The notes beneath the pieces were generated by a model. The model searched no databases, was not told the DNA's origin, and saw only the letters and a list, made by a program, of their open reading frames with translations. DNA of 64,000 nt, taken from positions 1-64,000 of the forward strand of contig NZ_JABEQE010000002.1 in assembly GCF_014174375.1 (NCBI RefSeq), given 5' to 3'. Positions 27,315 through 36,999 of this stretch are shown one piece after another. The stretch is from Gluconacetobacter asukensis. Its GTDB lineage: Bacteria; Pseudomonadota; Alphaproteobacteria; Acetobacterales; Acetobacteraceae. How positions within the stretch are numbered: the stretch's first letter is position 1; every line of letters begins with the position of its first letter. Both the position numbers and the translations under genes were made by a program.

Positions 27315-27707
27315 CTATCCCTGGTAGGATGCGATCTCGACCAGATTGCCGTCCGGGTCCTCGCAATAGACCGAGGTGACGGGGCCCAGCGCCCCCAGGC
27401 GGGCCACCGGCCCGTCGGTGACGCGGACGCCGCACCCTTCCAGATGCTCGACCACGTCGGCGCTGGAAACGGCGGTGATGAAGCAGAGATCGTTGGTACC
27501 GGGCAGCGCATCGGTGGCCGAGGCCCAGCCTTCCGCCCCCTGGGGGCGGAGATTGAGCTTCTGGCCGCCGAATTTCAGCGCCGTGCGGTTGTTGCGGCCA
27601 TATTCCTCCCGCTCCATGCCCAGAACCCGCTGATACCAGGACGCCGAGACCTCCAGGTCACGGACGGTAATGACGACATGGTCCAGCCGATCGACGGTAA
27701 AGCGCAT
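27315..27707 (-). CDS. VOC (glyoxalase/bleomycin resistance/dioxygenase) family protein
   Basis: This 130-residue protein is a compact vicinal oxygen chelate fold: RLDHVVITVRDLEVSASWYQ with RVLGM at the start, RTALKFGGQKLNLRPQG in the middle, and SVYCEDPDGNLVEIASYQ at the end. The putative metal ligands are His-10 and Glu-125. Members of this branch are often annotated as virulence-like or fosfomycin-type proteins, but the substrate is unknown. It lies between fumarase (upstream, same strand) and the aquaporin gene. Confidence 0.88.
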   Translation of the reverse strand: MRFTVDRLDHVVITVRDLEVSASWYQRVLGMEREEYGRNNRTALKFGGQKLNLRPQGAEGWASATDALPGTNDLCFITAVSSADVVEHLEGCGVRVTDGPVARLGALGPVTSVYCEDPDGNLVEIASYQG

Positions 27708-27753
27708 GGAACGGGGATCTCCTTGTAGACGGAAGGCGGGGCGGCGCCCCGAC

Positions 27754-29418
27754 TCAGCCCGTCAGGCCTTCGTAGAAATCATTGCCCTTGTCGTCGATGA
27801 CGATAAAGGCCGGGAAATTCTCGACCTCGATCTTCCAGACCGCTTCCATGCCCAGTTCCGGATATTCCAGAACCTCGACCTTGCGGATGCAGTCCTTGGC
27901 CAGCCGCGCCGCCGGGCCGCCGACCGAACCGAGATAGAAGCCGCCATATTTGTGGCACGCCTCGCGCACCGCCTTCGACCGGTTGCCCTTCGCCAGCATG
28001 ACGAACGACCCGCCGGCAGCCTGGAGCATGTCGACATAACTGTCCATGCGTCCGGCGGTGGTGGGGCCGAACGAACCGGTCGGCAGCCCGTCCGGCGTCT
28101 TGGCCGGGCCGGCGTAATAGACCGGATGGTCCTTCAGATATTGCGGCAGGCCCTCGCCGCGCTCCAGCCGCTCGCGGAACTTGGCATGGGCGATGTCGCG
28201 CGCCACGACCACGGTGCCGGTCAGCGACAGGCGGGTTTTGACCGGGTACTGTGACAATTGCTTGCGGATTTCGGTCATCGGCTTGTTGAGGTCGATCTGC
28301 ACCTCCTCGCCGCCCAGATGCTCGTCGGTCGTCTCGGGCAGGAAGCGCGCGGGATCGGTTTCGAGCTGTTCGAGGAAGAAGCCGTCGGCGGTCACGCGGG
28401 CCTTGATCTGCCGGTCGGCCGAGCAGGACACGCCGATGCCCACCGGCAGCGACGCGCCATGGCGCGGCAGGCGCACCACGCGCACGTCATGGCAGAAATA
28501 CTTGCCGCCGAACTGCGCGCCGATGCCCAGGCCCTGGGTCAGCTTCAGGATCTCCTGCTCCATCTCCAGGTCGCGGAAGGCGTGGCCCTGCGGGCTGCCT
28601 TCGGTCGGCAGGCTGTCCAGCCACTTGGTCGAGGCCAGCTTGACCGTCTCCAGCGTCTGTTCGGCCGACATGCCGCCGATCACCACCGCCAGATGGTAGG
28701 GCGGGCAGGCCGAGGTGCCCAGCGTGCGCACCTTGACGTCCAGCCATTTCAGCAGGTTTTCCTTGGTGGACAGCAGGGCGCGGGTTTCCTGGAACAGGAA
28801 GGTCTTGTTGGCCGACCCGCCGCCCTTGGCGACGAACATCAGGTCCATCTGCTCGGCATGGTAGTCGCCCGGCGTGGCCGAGATATGGAACTGCACCGGC
28901 AGGTTGGTGCCGGTATTCACTTCCTCGAACATCGACAGCGGCGCCATCTGCGAATAGCGCAGGCTGGTGCGGGTGTAGGTGTCGTAGACGCCGCGCGAGA
29001 AGGCCTCTTCCTCGTTGCCGTCCACCCAGACGCGCTGGCCCTTCTTGCCGTAGATGATGGCGGTGCCGGTATCCTGGCACATCGGCAGCACGCCGCCGGC
29101 GGCGATGCAGGCATTCTTCAGCAGGTCCAGCGCCACGAAGCGGTCATTGTCCGACGCCTCCGGGTCCTTCAGGATCTTGGCAAGCTGGGCCAGATGGCCG
29201 GGGCGCAGCAGGTGGGCGATCTCGTGGAAGGCGCGGGCGGCGAGTTCGCTCAGGGCCTCAGGCTTGACGTGCAGCACGGTGCGGCCGTCGCAGACCGTGG
29301 TGTGGACCCCTTCGATCTCCAGCCGCCGATAGGGCGTGTCATCGTCATGGAGCGGAAAGAGCGGGCCGTAGACGAACGGCTTCAACGGTGGCTTGGGGGG
29401 GGTGGATGAGGCGTTCAA
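27754..29418 (-). CDS. fumA: class I (iron-sulfur) fumarate hydratase
   Basis: The enzyme interconverts fumarate and malate in the TCA cycle with a 4Fe-4S cluster. No ATG fits the N-terminus; a TTG at 29418, 4 nt after a good GGGAGAAAG ribosome site, gives 554 residues ([20 protein letters not shown]), close to the 548 of E. coli FumA. Cluster cysteines are likely those in [26 protein letters not shown] and [15 protein letters not shown]. The C-terminal fumarase domain has [20 protein letters not shown]. The rare TTG start is an inference from spacing and family length. Confidence 0.94.
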   Translation of the reverse strand: MNASSTPPKPPLKPFVYGPLFPLHDDDTPYRRLEIEGVHTTVCDGRTVLHVKPEALSELAARAFHEIAHLLRPGHLAQLAKILKDPEASDNDRFVALDLLKNACIAAGGVLPMCQDTGTAIIYGKKGQRVWVDGNEEEAFSRGVYDTYTRTSLRYSQMAPLSMFEEVNTGTNLPVQFHISATPGDYHAEQMDLMFVAKGGGSANKTFLFQETRALLSTKENLLKWLDVKVRTLGTSACPPYHLAVVIGGMSAEQTLETVKLASTKWLDSLPTEGSPQGHAFRDLEMEQEILKLTQGLGIGAQFGGKYFCHDVRVVRLPRHGASLPVGIGVSCSADRQIKARVTADGFFLEQLETDPARFLPETTDEHLGGEEVQIDLNKPMTEIRKQLSQYPVKTRLSLTGTVVVARDIAHAKFRERLERGEGLPQYLKDHPVYYAGPAKTPDGLPTGSFGPTTAGRMDSYVDMLQAAGGSFVMLAKGNRSKAVREACHKYGGFYLGSVGGPAARLAKDCIRKVEVLEYPELGMEAVWKIEVENFPAFIVIDDKGNDFYEGLTG

Positions 29419-29521
29419 TGGACTTTCTCCCTCTGTGTGCCTGTCTCCCCCGGATTGGTTCCGGGTGGTGGCGATGCACGGAGAGCCCGGCCGCATCCGG
29501 GCCCCCCGGATGGTGTACGGT

Positions 29522-30073
29522 TCAGCCCGGACCGGAACCCTTCTTGCGGAAGGCGGCCAGGCTGACCACTTGTGGCGAGGACGGCGCTTCCTCCGCGGGT
29601 TCCGCGGCGTCATCCGCCGGGGCCGCCAGCTCGGCGGCGGCGGGCGCCTCGTCTTCCTCGACCGCCGGCTCGGGCGGGGTGAAGCGCAGCGCGAGCCGGA
29701 CATGGGGATCGGCGAAGGCGGTCACGGCGTCGACGGGAATGACGAGGATCGACCCCACGCCGCCGAAGGACAGGCCGACCGAGATGGTCTGCGCGTCCTC
29801 ATCCACCTTCAGGTCCCAGAACTGATGTTGCAGCACGATGGTGATCTCGTGCGGATACTGGGCGCGCAGCCGGCTGGGCAGGACCACGCCCGGCCAGTCG
29901 GTGCGGTAGGTGATGTAGAAATGATGCCCGTCGGGCAGCCCCTCGCGCCCCACATGTTCCAGCGCGCGCAGCATCACCCCGCGATACGCGTCCTCGATCC
30001 AGGAATCATAGGGCAGGAGGCTTTCGGGAATCGTGGGGTCGAAACCGTTTTCCTCGTCGCGATCGTCGGACAT
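29522..30073 (-). CDS. sspB: SspB-family ClpXP adaptor
   Basis: SspB delivers ssrA-tagged proteins to ClpXP. The 183-residue protein has the alphaproteobacterial SspB core at about residues 18-130 ([80 protein letters not shown]). An acidic Ala/Glu-rich linker follows, and the tail [18 protein letters not shown] probably docks on ClpX. I chose the ATG at 30073. The tmRNA gene, which makes its recognition tag, lies directly upstream on the same strand. Confidence 0.92.
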   Translation of the reverse strand: MSDDRDEENGFDPTIPESLLPYDSWIEDAYRGVMLRALEHVGREGLPDGHHFYITYRTDWPGVVLPSRLRAQYPHEITIVLQHQFWDLKVDEDAQTISVGLSFGGVGSILVIPVDAVTAFADPHVRLALRFTPPEPAVEEDEAPAAAELAAPADDAAEPAEEAPSSPQVVSLAAFRKKGSGPG

Positions 30074-30261
30074 GCGGGATACTCCGTACCGTCCGGCCGC
30101 CCCATCGGGAGTCGGCCGGGCCATGATGGCCGTGTGGGTCGCGCCACGCCCTGCCACAGCCTTCAGCCATGCGTCAAACCGCGTGAGGGCACAAGGGCTG
30201 CCTCGGCAGGTCAGACATCACAACCGCAGGAATGAATAATGGCATGATTTGGCGGCGAAGT

Positions 30262-30537
30262 GGGAGGGCTTCTGTTGCCCGGTGCCCTCCCGAACCGCGC
30301 TTGTCACTTATGCAGCGACAGCGAGCACCTCAGAGTTATCGTTGGCACTTGTAAGTTAGCCCGATGACGGCGGTACAATGCCGGGCAAAAGGCAGGTCTT
30401 TACCATGCGTGTCGAGCCTGTTTCGTCCCCATGCTCCCCTGCCCCGAAGGGTCATGGCGGGGAGAGTTCTGGTGGAGACGCCGGGTACTGCCCCCGGGTC
30501 CACTACACTTATTCCACGTGCCGTTTATCGCCATAGC
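30262..30537 (-). ncRNA. ssrA: tmRNA (ssrA), circularly permuted two-piece form
   Basis: tmRNA rescues stalled ribosomes by acting first as tRNA-Ala and then as mRNA. On the minus strand the acceptor piece comes first (about 30537-30470), ending in the T-arm region GGACCCGGGGGCAGTACCC and CTCCACCA. An intervening segment (30469-30431) follows, then the coding piece beginning GGGGACGAAACAGGCTCGAC at 30430, whose GGGGA pairs with TCTCC of the acceptor. The tag frame is at 30346-30308: GCC AAC GAT AAC TCT GAG and onward, giving ANDNSEVLAVAA then TAA. A hairpin of GGGAGGGC/GCCCTCCC lies at about 30262-30290. The acceptor-before-coding order is the permuted alphaproteobacterial arrangement. End positions are approximate. 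Confidence 0.96.
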
Positions 30538-30565
30538 CAAGGAGCAAGCCCCTCCGGCGCTCTGA

Positions 30566-30594
30566 TATATAAGGATGCCGCATCATGGGCGCAA
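30566..30594 (-). promoter_or_regulatory. sigma-70-type promoter of ssrA
   Basis: Read on the minus strand, TTGCGC (30594-30589) and TATATA (30571-30566) are separated by exactly 17 bp. Transcription would start near 30559, just ahead of the acceptor piece. Confidence 0.65.
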
Positions 30595-30663
30595 GCCGTG
30601 TCCGCAGCCGGTGATTCGTGGTATGCGGCCCCTTGGACTCAGCGGCAGGGACGGAGCGCGGCA

Positions 30664-31614
30664 ATGTTTTCAACGGACCAGAAATCGGAAATCGACGCGG
30701 CCCGCGCCGACTGGGCCCAGACACGCCGCACGGTCGTCCCCGCCATCGAAGAGGCGCTGTACGAGCCCCAGCCCGTGCTGGGCACCGGATTCGTCCGGCT
30801 GGTCGATTATATGGGCGGCGACCAAGCCATCGTGCAGGGTGCGCGCGTCTCCTACGGGCGGGGCACGCGCAGCACCTCGGACGACCGGGGGCTGATCCGC
30901 TACCTGATGCGCCACCGGCACACCAGCCCGTTCGAACTGGCGGTGGCCAAGTTCCACGTCCGTGCCCCGATCTTCGTCACCCGCCAGTGGTTCCGCCACC
31001 GCACGGCCAGCATCAACGAATATTCGGCCCGCTATTCGGTGCTGGAGAAGGAATTCTATTTCCCCCGGCCCGAGGACATCGCCCACCAGTCGGCCAGCAA
31101 CAAGCAGGGGCGCGGCGACAGCCTGCCCCCCGATGCCGCCCAGCATGTGCTGGACCTGCTGCGCGAGGACGCCACCCGCTGCTACGACCATTACCTGGAA
31201 ATGCTGAACCAGGACGAGGAAGGGAAAATCGTCGATCCCACCCGCCCGGTGGTGGCGCGCGAGCTGGCGCGCATGACGCTGCCGGTCAATGTGATGACGC
31301 AGTTCTACTGGCAGCTCAATTTGTGGAACCTGCTGCATTTCCTGCGGCTGCGGGCCGATGCCCACGCGCAGTACGAAATCCGCGCCTATGCCGACACGAT
31401 CCTGAACCTGGTGGAACGCTGGGTGCCGCTGACCTACGAGGCCTTCCGCGACTACATGCAGGAAGCCGCCCTGCTCTCCGGCCCCGCGCTGCGGGCCCTG
31501 CGCGACGTGCTGGCCGGGCGGGAGGTCGATCTGCAGGCCTCCGGCCTGTCGAAGCGCGAGGTCACGGACCTGATCGGCCTGCTGCCCGAGATCGCCCCCC
31601 GTCTGGGGCGGTAA
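30664..31614 (+). CDS. thyX: FAD-dependent thymidylate synthase ThyX
   Basis: ThyX methylates dUMP to dTMP using methylenetetrahydrofolate and reduced FAD. The ATG at 30664 gives 316 residues. The ThyX motif RHRTASINEYSARY is at residues 111-124, and the C-terminal FAD/dUMP region is seen in LPVNVMTQFYWQLNLWNLLH and LRLRADAHAQYEIRAYA. The protein is longer than bacterial ThyX of about 220-250 residues, as in other alphaproteobacteria. It diverges from ssrA. Confidence 0.96.
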   Translation: MFSTDQKSEIDAARADWAQTRRTVVPAIEEALYEPQPVLGTGFVRLVDYMGGDQAIVQGARVSYGRGTRSTSDDRGLIRYLMRHRHTSPFELAVAKFHVRAPIFVTRQWFRHRTASINEYSARYSVLEKEFYFPRPEDIAHQSASNKQGRGDSLPPDAAQHVLDLLREDATRCYDHYLEMLNQDEEGKIVDPTRPVVARELARMTLPVNVMTQFYWQLNLWNLLHFLRLRADAHAQYEIRAYADTILNLVERWVPLTYEAFRDYMQEAALLSGPALRALRDVLAGREVDLQASGLSKREVTDLIGLLPEIAPRLGR

Positions 31615-31624
31615 AAGGCTGCCG

Positions 31625-32491
31625 TCAGACCGGTAACAGGTTCGACGGCCCCTCTTCCAGCACCCGCACGTCATCGCCCATCGCGACCCGGCCCGGCCGC
31701 ACCACCACCGCGTTCTGGCCGAACATGACCCCGCCCCGGGCGCGCCGGGTGCGGGCCAGCGTCGCCAGCGGCTCGCGCGGGTCGGGACTCTCCGCCGTCC
31801 GCTGGTCGATGGTCGTTATCACGCAGCGTGAGCAGGGCTTGACGACCCGCAGCAGCGCCTCGCCCACCGCCAGCAGGCGCCAGCCATCCTCGGCCCAGGG
31901 TGCCGCCCCTTCCAGCACCAGGTTGGGCCGGAAACGGTCCATCGGCACGGGAGACGGCAGGTCGCGGTTCAGGGCGTCCAGCGACGCCCTGCTGGCCAGC
32001 AGCACGGCAAACCCGTCGGCGAACCCCACGGTGGCGCCGGGCGGCGCGAAGGCCGGATCGGCCGGTCGCGCCCCCGTATCGTGCAGGTAGACCAGCCGGC
32101 AGGGGCGGCCCAGCGCGGCACCGAGCCAGGCGGCCGCCGCATCGCCCGCATCGACGGCCGGCACGCTGTCCTTCCACACCCGTACGATCCGCCGCGTGCC
32201 GTCGACGGGCGGACGTGCGACCGCATGCGCGCCGTGGCCTTCCATCGCCAGCACCAGCCCATCGGTGCCGCGCGCCACCGTCACCAGCGCCATCCGCGCC
32301 AGCTGGCGCTGGGTCAGGAAACCGCCATCCGGGTCGGTGACCATCCAGCGCCGGTCATCCTCCAGCCCGCATGGCCCCAGCCGGCCGGCCGATACCGCGA
32401 TCCCGCCCAGCGACTTGACGGGATGGACATGCAGCGCCACGACCCGCGCCACGCACGCCCCGGCCGCCTGGTCCGTCATATCCTGCATCAT
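31625..32491 (-). CDS. MOSC domain protein (YcbX/mARC-like)
   Basis: An N-terminal beta-barrel domain (LHVHPVKSLGGIAVSAGRLG, PCGLEDDRRWMVTDPDG) precedes a MOSC domain with the conserved cysteine region VVKPCSRCVITTIDQRTAES. This layout is that of YcbX and the mitochondrial amidoxime reducing component, molybdenum-cofactor enzymes that reduce N-hydroxylated compounds. I chose the ATG at 32491, preceded by GGGAGAAGA, giving 288 residues. There is no fused ferredoxin domain, so an external electron donor is needed. Confidence 0.88.
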   Translation of the reverse strand: MMQDMTDQAAGACVARVVALHVHPVKSLGGIAVSAGRLGPCGLEDDRRWMVTDPDGGFLTQRQLARMALVTVARGTDGLVLAMEGHGAHAVARPPVDGTRRIVRVWKDSVPAVDAGDAAAAWLGAALGRPCRLVYLHDTGARPADPAFAPPGATVGFADGFAVLLASRASLDALNRDLPSPVPMDRFRPNLVLEGAAPWAEDGWRLLAVGEALLRVVKPCSRCVITTIDQRTAESPDPREPLATLARTRRARGGVMFGQNAVVVRPGRVAMGDDVRVLEEGPSNLLPV

Positions 32492-32878
32492 TCTTCTCCC
32501 TGGCTTCGCGACAGGATGCTGCCGCAGGCGGCCACCGGTCAATCACGGGAACGTGAACGACTCTGCCCGGCGGCGTCCCGCGCCCCTGGTTGCGGGTGCC
32601 GGCCGCATCGGCCCCGCCGGGCTGTTCCGCGCGATGACGAACCGGACCGTTCCGGTGGAGAAACAGGCCTGGCACGGCGCAGGTGGCCTGAAAACCCCTG
32701 CCGCCCCCGCGCTCGCTCCCCAGGCGCATGACCGATCGGTCAACGGCGACGATTGCACACGCCGCGTCCCATGCTAGAGAGAGGTTTCGCGGACACGCGT
32801 CGACGCCCGCGACATCCATTGGCTTCCCCGCGCGTTAGTGGCGCTCGGGAACGGCAGACCAGGGAAACGGGAACGAGC
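32492..32878. other. intergenic region between divergent MOSC gene and mlaA
   Basis: No convincing gene is seen in these 387 GC-rich bases. A TTGCAC hexamer at about 32754 with CATGCTAGAGA downstream could be part of a promoter for mlaA, but the -10 is weak. Confidence 0.4.
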
Positions 32879-33694
32879 ATGCGTGCAGTGACAGGATCGA
32901 ACTTACAGCCATCCCGGTCATGTACCCCCGCCCGCCGCCCGCGCCGGATCACCCGCCTCATCGCCGGACTGGGGCTGGCCGCGCTGGCCGGCTGCGCGGC
33001 CCCGCCGCCCAAGGACCCGGAGGCACTGGCCGAATATCGCGAGGCCAACGATCCGTACGAGTCCCTCAACCGCAAGATGTACGACGTCAGCATGACGCTG
33101 GACAAATATTCCATGCGTCCGGTGGCCAAGGCCTATGTCTGGGCGGTGCCCTATCGCGTGCGGCAGTCGCTGGGCAACATGGTCCAGACGATGAACGAGC
33201 CGGTGGTGTTCTTCAACGACGTCGGCGCCGGCAAGCCCCGCCGGGCGGGCGATGCCTTCGTGCGCTGGTGCATCAACATGGTAGCCGGTGTCGGCGGGCT
33301 GATCGATGTCGCGAAATATGCGGGCTATCCGCACCACGACAATGATGCGGGCCTGACGCTGGCGACATGGAGCGTGCCGTCCGGCCCTTACCTGTTCCTG
33401 CCCATGATGGGGCCCTCATCGTTCCGCGACGGGGCCGGCTACGGCATCGATGTCGGCCTGTCGCCCTGGAACTATGTCCCGCGCGGCTATGGCCTGCTGA
33501 CTTTCAACTGGGCCTATAACATCATGGGCACGATCAACGGACGGGCCGACCATCTGGACGCGCTGGACCAGTTGCAGAAGGACGCGCTGGACCCCTACGC
33601 GACCATCCGCAGCGCCTACCAGCAGCAGCGCAAAGCCCAGGCTGAAGCCATCCGCAACGACCATCGCGCCACCGTACCCGACTGGTACAATTGA
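32879..33694 (+). CDS. mlaA: outer-membrane lipid asymmetry lipoprotein MlaA (VacJ)
   Basis: MlaA removes phospholipid from the outer leaflet of the outer membrane and hands it to MlaC. The 271-residue protein starts at the ATG at 32879, carries a basic N-terminus and lipobox LAALAGC with the lipidated Cys near residue 39, and shows family stretches NDPYESLNRKMYDVSMTLD, NMVQTMNEPVVFFNDVGAGK and DAGLTLATWSVPSGPYLFLP. It is followed 14 nt later by mlaC. MlaFEDB transport genes are not in this window. Confidence 0.94.
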   Translation: MRAVTGSNLQPSRSCTPARRPRRITRLIAGLGLAALAGCAAPPPKDPEALAEYREANDPYESLNRKMYDVSMTLDKYSMRPVAKAYVWAVPYRVRQSLGNMVQTMNEPVVFFNDVGAGKPRRAGDAFVRWCINMVAGVGGLIDVAKYAGYPHHDNDAGLTLATWSVPSGPYLFLPMMGPSSFRDGAGYGIDVGLSPWNYVPRGYGLLTFNWAYNIMGTINGRADHLDALDQLQKDALDPYATIRSAYQQQRKAQAEAIRNDHRATVPDWYN

Positions 33695-33708
33695 ACAGGG
33701 ACACAGAG

Positions 33709-34329
33709 ATGAAGACAGCCCTCTCCCGTCGTCATGCGCTGGGTCTTGTTGCCGCGGTCGCCACCCTACGGGTTGCGGCACCAGCCCGCGCCGCTTCTGC
33801 CGTGGATGCCCGCGCATTCGTCAACAGCTTCGGCCAGCAGTTGATCGCGATCGTCAATTCCGACCATTCACTGGCCGACAAGAAGGTCGCAATCCTGCCG
33901 CTGCTGCAGGCGCATGTCGACATGGACGCCATGGGCCGCTACTGCCTGGGCCGCTACTGGCGGGTCGCCACGCCGGAGCAGCAGACGCGCTTCCTGGCGC
34001 TGTTCCACCAGATCCTGGTCAATTCCATCACCGACAAGATCGGCGATTATCGGGGCGTGACCTTCATGATCGGCAATGTCGCCTCCTCCGGTCCCGACCA
34101 GGCGGTGGATACGGTGATCAGCCGCCCCGAACAGCCGGCCTTCAACGCGCAATGGATCGTCAGCTTCAGCAGCGGCAAGCCCATGGTGGTGGACGTGATG
34201 GCCGAAGGCCCCAGCCTGCGCCTGACCACGCGGCAGGATTATGCGTCCTTTCTCGGCCGGCATAATGGCAGCATCGACGCCCTGCTGCATGCGCTGGACC
34301 ATCAGGTACAGGCGCACGCCGCCCCCTAG
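33709..34329 (+). CDS. mlaC: periplasmic phospholipid-binding protein MlaC family
   Basis: The 206-residue protein has a signal peptide with a twin-arginine-like start (MKTALSRRHALGLVAAVATL, cleavage likely after ARA) and the Ttg2D/MlaC fold: AHVDMDAMGRYCLGRYWRVA, FLALFHQILVNSITDKIGDY. MlaC ferries phospholipids across the periplasm between MlaA and the inner-membrane complex. In hopanoid-producing bacteria close relatives are called HpnM. The stop codon TAG at 34327-34329 is also the first part of the structured repeat that follows. Confidence 0.9.
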   Translation: MKTALSRRHALGLVAAVATLRVAAPARAASAVDARAFVNSFGQQLIAIVNSDHSLADKKVAILPLLQAHVDMDAMGRYCLGRYWRVATPEQQTRFLALFHQILVNSITDKIGDYRGVTFMIGNVASSGPDQAVDTVISRPEQPAFNAQWIVSFSSGKPMVVDVMAEGPSLRLTTRQDYASFLGRHNGSIDALLHALDHQVQAHAAP

Positions 34330-34491
34330 AGGCGGTTGTAAATGCGCGCTGGTGGCGATCCGGCGCGCGTTTCCTGCGCTTCGGTGCTCTCGGCCATCAA
34401 GGCCGCTCCGCTCCGATGCTCGGAAACACACGCCGGGCGCGGCCCTGCGGGCCGCTCTCGCTCACCAGCCCACATTTCCAATCCGCCTCTC
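34328..34491 (+). repeat. structured intergenic element, family 2 copy A
   Basis: The outer stem pairs AGAGGCGGTTGTAAATGCGC at the left with CATTTCCAATCCGCCTCT at the right, with a few mismatches. The conserved core includes CTTCGGTGCTC and CCGCTCCGCTCCGATGCTC. Internal stems are GTTTCC/GGAAAC and GCGGCCC-TGC-GGGCCGC. The element starts on the mlaC stop codon and lies between convergent mlaC and the GNAT gene. Confidence 0.85.
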
Positions 34492-34521
34492 TCACGCTGA
34501 TTGGAATGCGCTTCGTCCCCA

Positions 34522-35190
34522 CTATTCCGGCAGCCTGACCGGGCGGCGCGGCGGCAGGGGGGGCAGCGGCTCGGGCGCGACGTCGCGGATGCTTTCATAG
34601 ACCAGCATCTGGTGGCCATCGCGTTCGAAACTGTCGCACTGGGTCATGCCGATCCCGCCCAGGATGGTGCGCGAGGCGATGTTGGTGTCGCGCGTCACCG
34701 CCATCACGCGGCGAATCCCTGCATCATGGGCGAAGCTCAGCGCCGCCGAGGCGGCCTCGCGCGCCAGGCCGCGCCCGGCGGCCCACGGCCAGAGCGCAAA
34801 GCGCAGGCCGAGCCCGCGCCCGTCCGGGCGTTCGTGCAGGCCGGTCATGCCGATAAAGCGGCCATCCTCGCGAATGATGAAGATTCCGACCCCGCGCCGT
34901 GCCCAGCAGGCCATGTCGTCGGCCATGTCGGCCTCGGCCTGCTGGCGGCTGCGCACGCCGCCCAGCATCATGCCGAACGCCCCGGCATCGGCCTTCAGCC
35001 GGGCCATGTCGTCCATGTCCCGCCACGAGACCGGTTCCAGCACCAGGCGCGGCGTGCGGATCGACCCGCCCGTGATCCGGGGATAGGTCGCCCATTCGGT
35101 GCGGTCGGCGGGCTGCCCCCACGGGCCACGGCGCAAATGCCGCGCCCCGGCGGGGTCTGGCCCGTCAGCTCCGCGCGGCGGACGCGTCAC
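34522..35190 (-). CDS. GNAT-family N-acetyltransferase (RimJ/RimL-like)
   Basis: The GNAT domain begins GGSIRTPRLVLEPVSWRDMD with DMARLKADA and has the acetyl-CoA-binding stretch FALWPWAAGRGLAREAASAA and the later AVTRDTNIASRTILGGIGMT. No ATG precedes the domain, so I chose the GTG at 35190, just outside the end of ettA, for 222 residues; this start is uncertain and about 40 residues before the domain look low-complexity. The C-terminus is proline-rich (EPLPPLPPRRPVRLPE). The substrate is unknown. Confidence 0.8.
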   Translation of the reverse strand: MTRPPRGADGPDPAGARHLRRGPWGQPADRTEWATYPRITGGSIRTPRLVLEPVSWRDMDDMARLKADAGAFGMMLGGVRSRQQAEADMADDMACWARRGVGIFIIREDGRFIGMTGLHERPDGRGLGLRFALWPWAAGRGLAREAASAALSFAHDAGIRRVMAVTRDTNIASRTILGGIGMTQCDSFERDGHQMLVYESIRDVAPEPLPPLPPRRPVRLPE

Positions 35191-35236
35191 GGGGGCCCGG
35201 CAGGACGGTCGGGACGTGCATGGCCGCCCCGGCGGT

Positions 35237-36916
35237 TCAGCGTGCCAGGGGGCGGTACTTGATCCGTCCCGGCTCGGTCGCATCCGGACCGAGTCGGCGT
35301 CGCTTGTCCTCTTCATAAGCCTGGAAATTGCCCTCGAACCATTCGACGTGGCTGTCGCCCTCGAAGGCCAGGATATGCGTCGCCAGCCGGTCCAGGAACC
35401 AGCGATCATGGCTGATGATCACGGCGCAGCCGGCGAATTCGGCCAGCGCGTCTTCCAGCGCGCGCAGCGTATCGACGTCCAGGTCGTTGGTCGGTTCGTC
35501 GAGCAGGATGACATTGCTTTCCTGCCGCAGCATCTTGGCCAGATGCACGCGGTTGCGCTCGCCGCCCGAGAGGATGCCGACCTTCTTCTGCTGGTCCGCA
35601 CCCTTGAAGTTGAAGGCGCCGACATAGGCGCGCGACGGCACGGCCCGCTTGCCCAGATAGATGACGTCGGTGCCGCCGGAGATTTCCTCCCACACACTCT
35701 TATTGTCATCCAGGCTGTCGCGCGACTGGTCGACATAGCCCAGCTTGACTGTGTCGCCGACCTTCAGCGTGCCGGAATCCGGCTGTTCCTGGCCCACGAT
35801 CATGCGGAACAGAGTCGATTTGCCGGCGCCGTTCGGCCCGATGACGCCCACGATGCCGCCCGGCGGCAGCTTGAAGCTGAGATCGTCGATCAGCAGCCGG
35901 TTGCCGAACGCCTTGCGCAGATCCTCGGCCTCGATCACCGTGCCGCCCAGGCGGGGGCCGGGCGGAATGACGATATCGGCGGTGCCGCCCGCACGCTCGG
36001 CGTTCTGGGCCAGCATTTCCTCATAGCGGGCGATACGCGACTTGCTCTTGGCCTGACGCGCCTTGGGGCTGGAGCCGATCCATTCCTGCTCGGCGGCCAG
36101 GGCGCGCTGGCGGGCGCTCTCTTCCTTTTCCTCCTGGGCCAGGCGCTTGCGCTTCTGTTCCAGCCACGAGGAGTAATTGCCCTGGAACGGATAGCCGCGG
36201 CCACGCTCCAGTTCCAGAATCCAGTTGGTGACGTTGTCCAGGAAGTAGCGGTCATGGGTGATGATCATGACCGTGCCTTCATAGTCGCGCAGGGTCCGCT
36301 CCAGCCAGGCCACGCTCTCGGCGTCCAGATGGTTGGTCGGTTCGTCCAGCAGCAGCAGGTCCGGCTTTTCCAGCAGCAGGCGGCACAGGGCCACGCGGCG
36401 GCGCTCACCGCCCGACAGCTTGCTGACCGGGCTTTCGGCCGGCGGGCAACGCAGGGCGTCGAGTGCGATGTCGATCTTGCGGTCCAGTTCCCAGCCGTCG
36501 CCGGCGTCGATCTTTTCCTGCAATTCGGCCTGCTCGGCCAGCAGCGCCGTCATCTCGTCGTCCGACATCGGCTCGGCGAACTGCATCGAGATCTCGTTGA
36601 AGCGGTCGACCGCCACCTTCAGGTCGCCGAAACCCAGCGCCACGTTCTCGCCGACGGTCAGGGACTCGTCCAGCTTGGGCTCCTGCTCCAGATAGCCGAT
36701 CCGGGTGCCTTCGGCGGCCCAGGCCTCGCCGCCATATTCCTTCTCGATCCCGGCCATGATCTTCAGCAGGGTCGATTTACCGGCGCCGTTCACGCCCAGC
36801 ACGCCGATCTTCACCCCGGGCAGGAAGGACAGGGTGATGCCCTTGAAGACCTCGCGCCCACCCGGATACGCCTTGGTCAGGTCCTTCATCACATAGACAT
36901 ATTGCGTGGCGGCCAT
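35237..36916 (-). CDS. ettA: energy-dependent translational throttle protein EttA (ABC-F)
   Basis: EttA is a ribosome-associated ABC-F ATPase that gates the first peptide bond according to ATP/ADP. The 559-residue protein has two ATPase cassettes: GVNGAGKSTLLKIMAGIEKE with LSGGERRRVALCRLLL and LLLLDEPTNHLD, then IGPNGAGKSTLFRMIVGQEQ with LSGGERNRVHLAKML and VILLDEPTNDLD. A helical linker lies between them (LEQKRKRLAQEEKEESARQR). I chose the ATG at 36916, MAATQYVYVMKDLTKAYPGG, matching the family. Confidence 0.95.
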   Translation of the reverse strand: MAATQYVYVMKDLTKAYPGGREVFKGITLSFLPGVKIGVLGVNGAGKSTLLKIMAGIEKEYGGEAWAAEGTRIGYLEQEPKLDESLTVGENVALGFGDLKVAVDRFNEISMQFAEPMSDDEMTALLAEQAELQEKIDAGDGWELDRKIDIALDALRCPPAESPVSKLSGGERRRVALCRLLLEKPDLLLLDEPTNHLDAESVAWLERTLRDYEGTVMIITHDRYFLDNVTNWILELERGRGYPFQGNYSSWLEQKRKRLAQEEKEESARQRALAAEQEWIGSSPKARQAKSKSRIARYEEMLAQNAERAGGTADIVIPPGPRLGGTVIEAEDLRKAFGNRLLIDDLSFKLPPGGIVGVIGPNGAGKSTLFRMIVGQEQPDSGTLKVGDTVKLGYVDQSRDSLDDNKSVWEEISGGTDVIYLGKRAVPSRAYVGAFNFKGADQQKKVGILSGGERNRVHLAKMLRQESNVILLDEPTNDLDVDTLRALEDALAEFAGCAVIISHDRWFLDRLATHILAFEGDSHVEWFEGNFQAYEEDKRRRLGPDATEPGRIKYRPLAR

Positions 36917-36999
36917 GACGAAGGCTCCCGATGATCCAGAGTAAAAAGAAAGCGAACGGCCGGCGTTCCCCGGTGGGACGCGCGACGCGGGCTGCGGCC

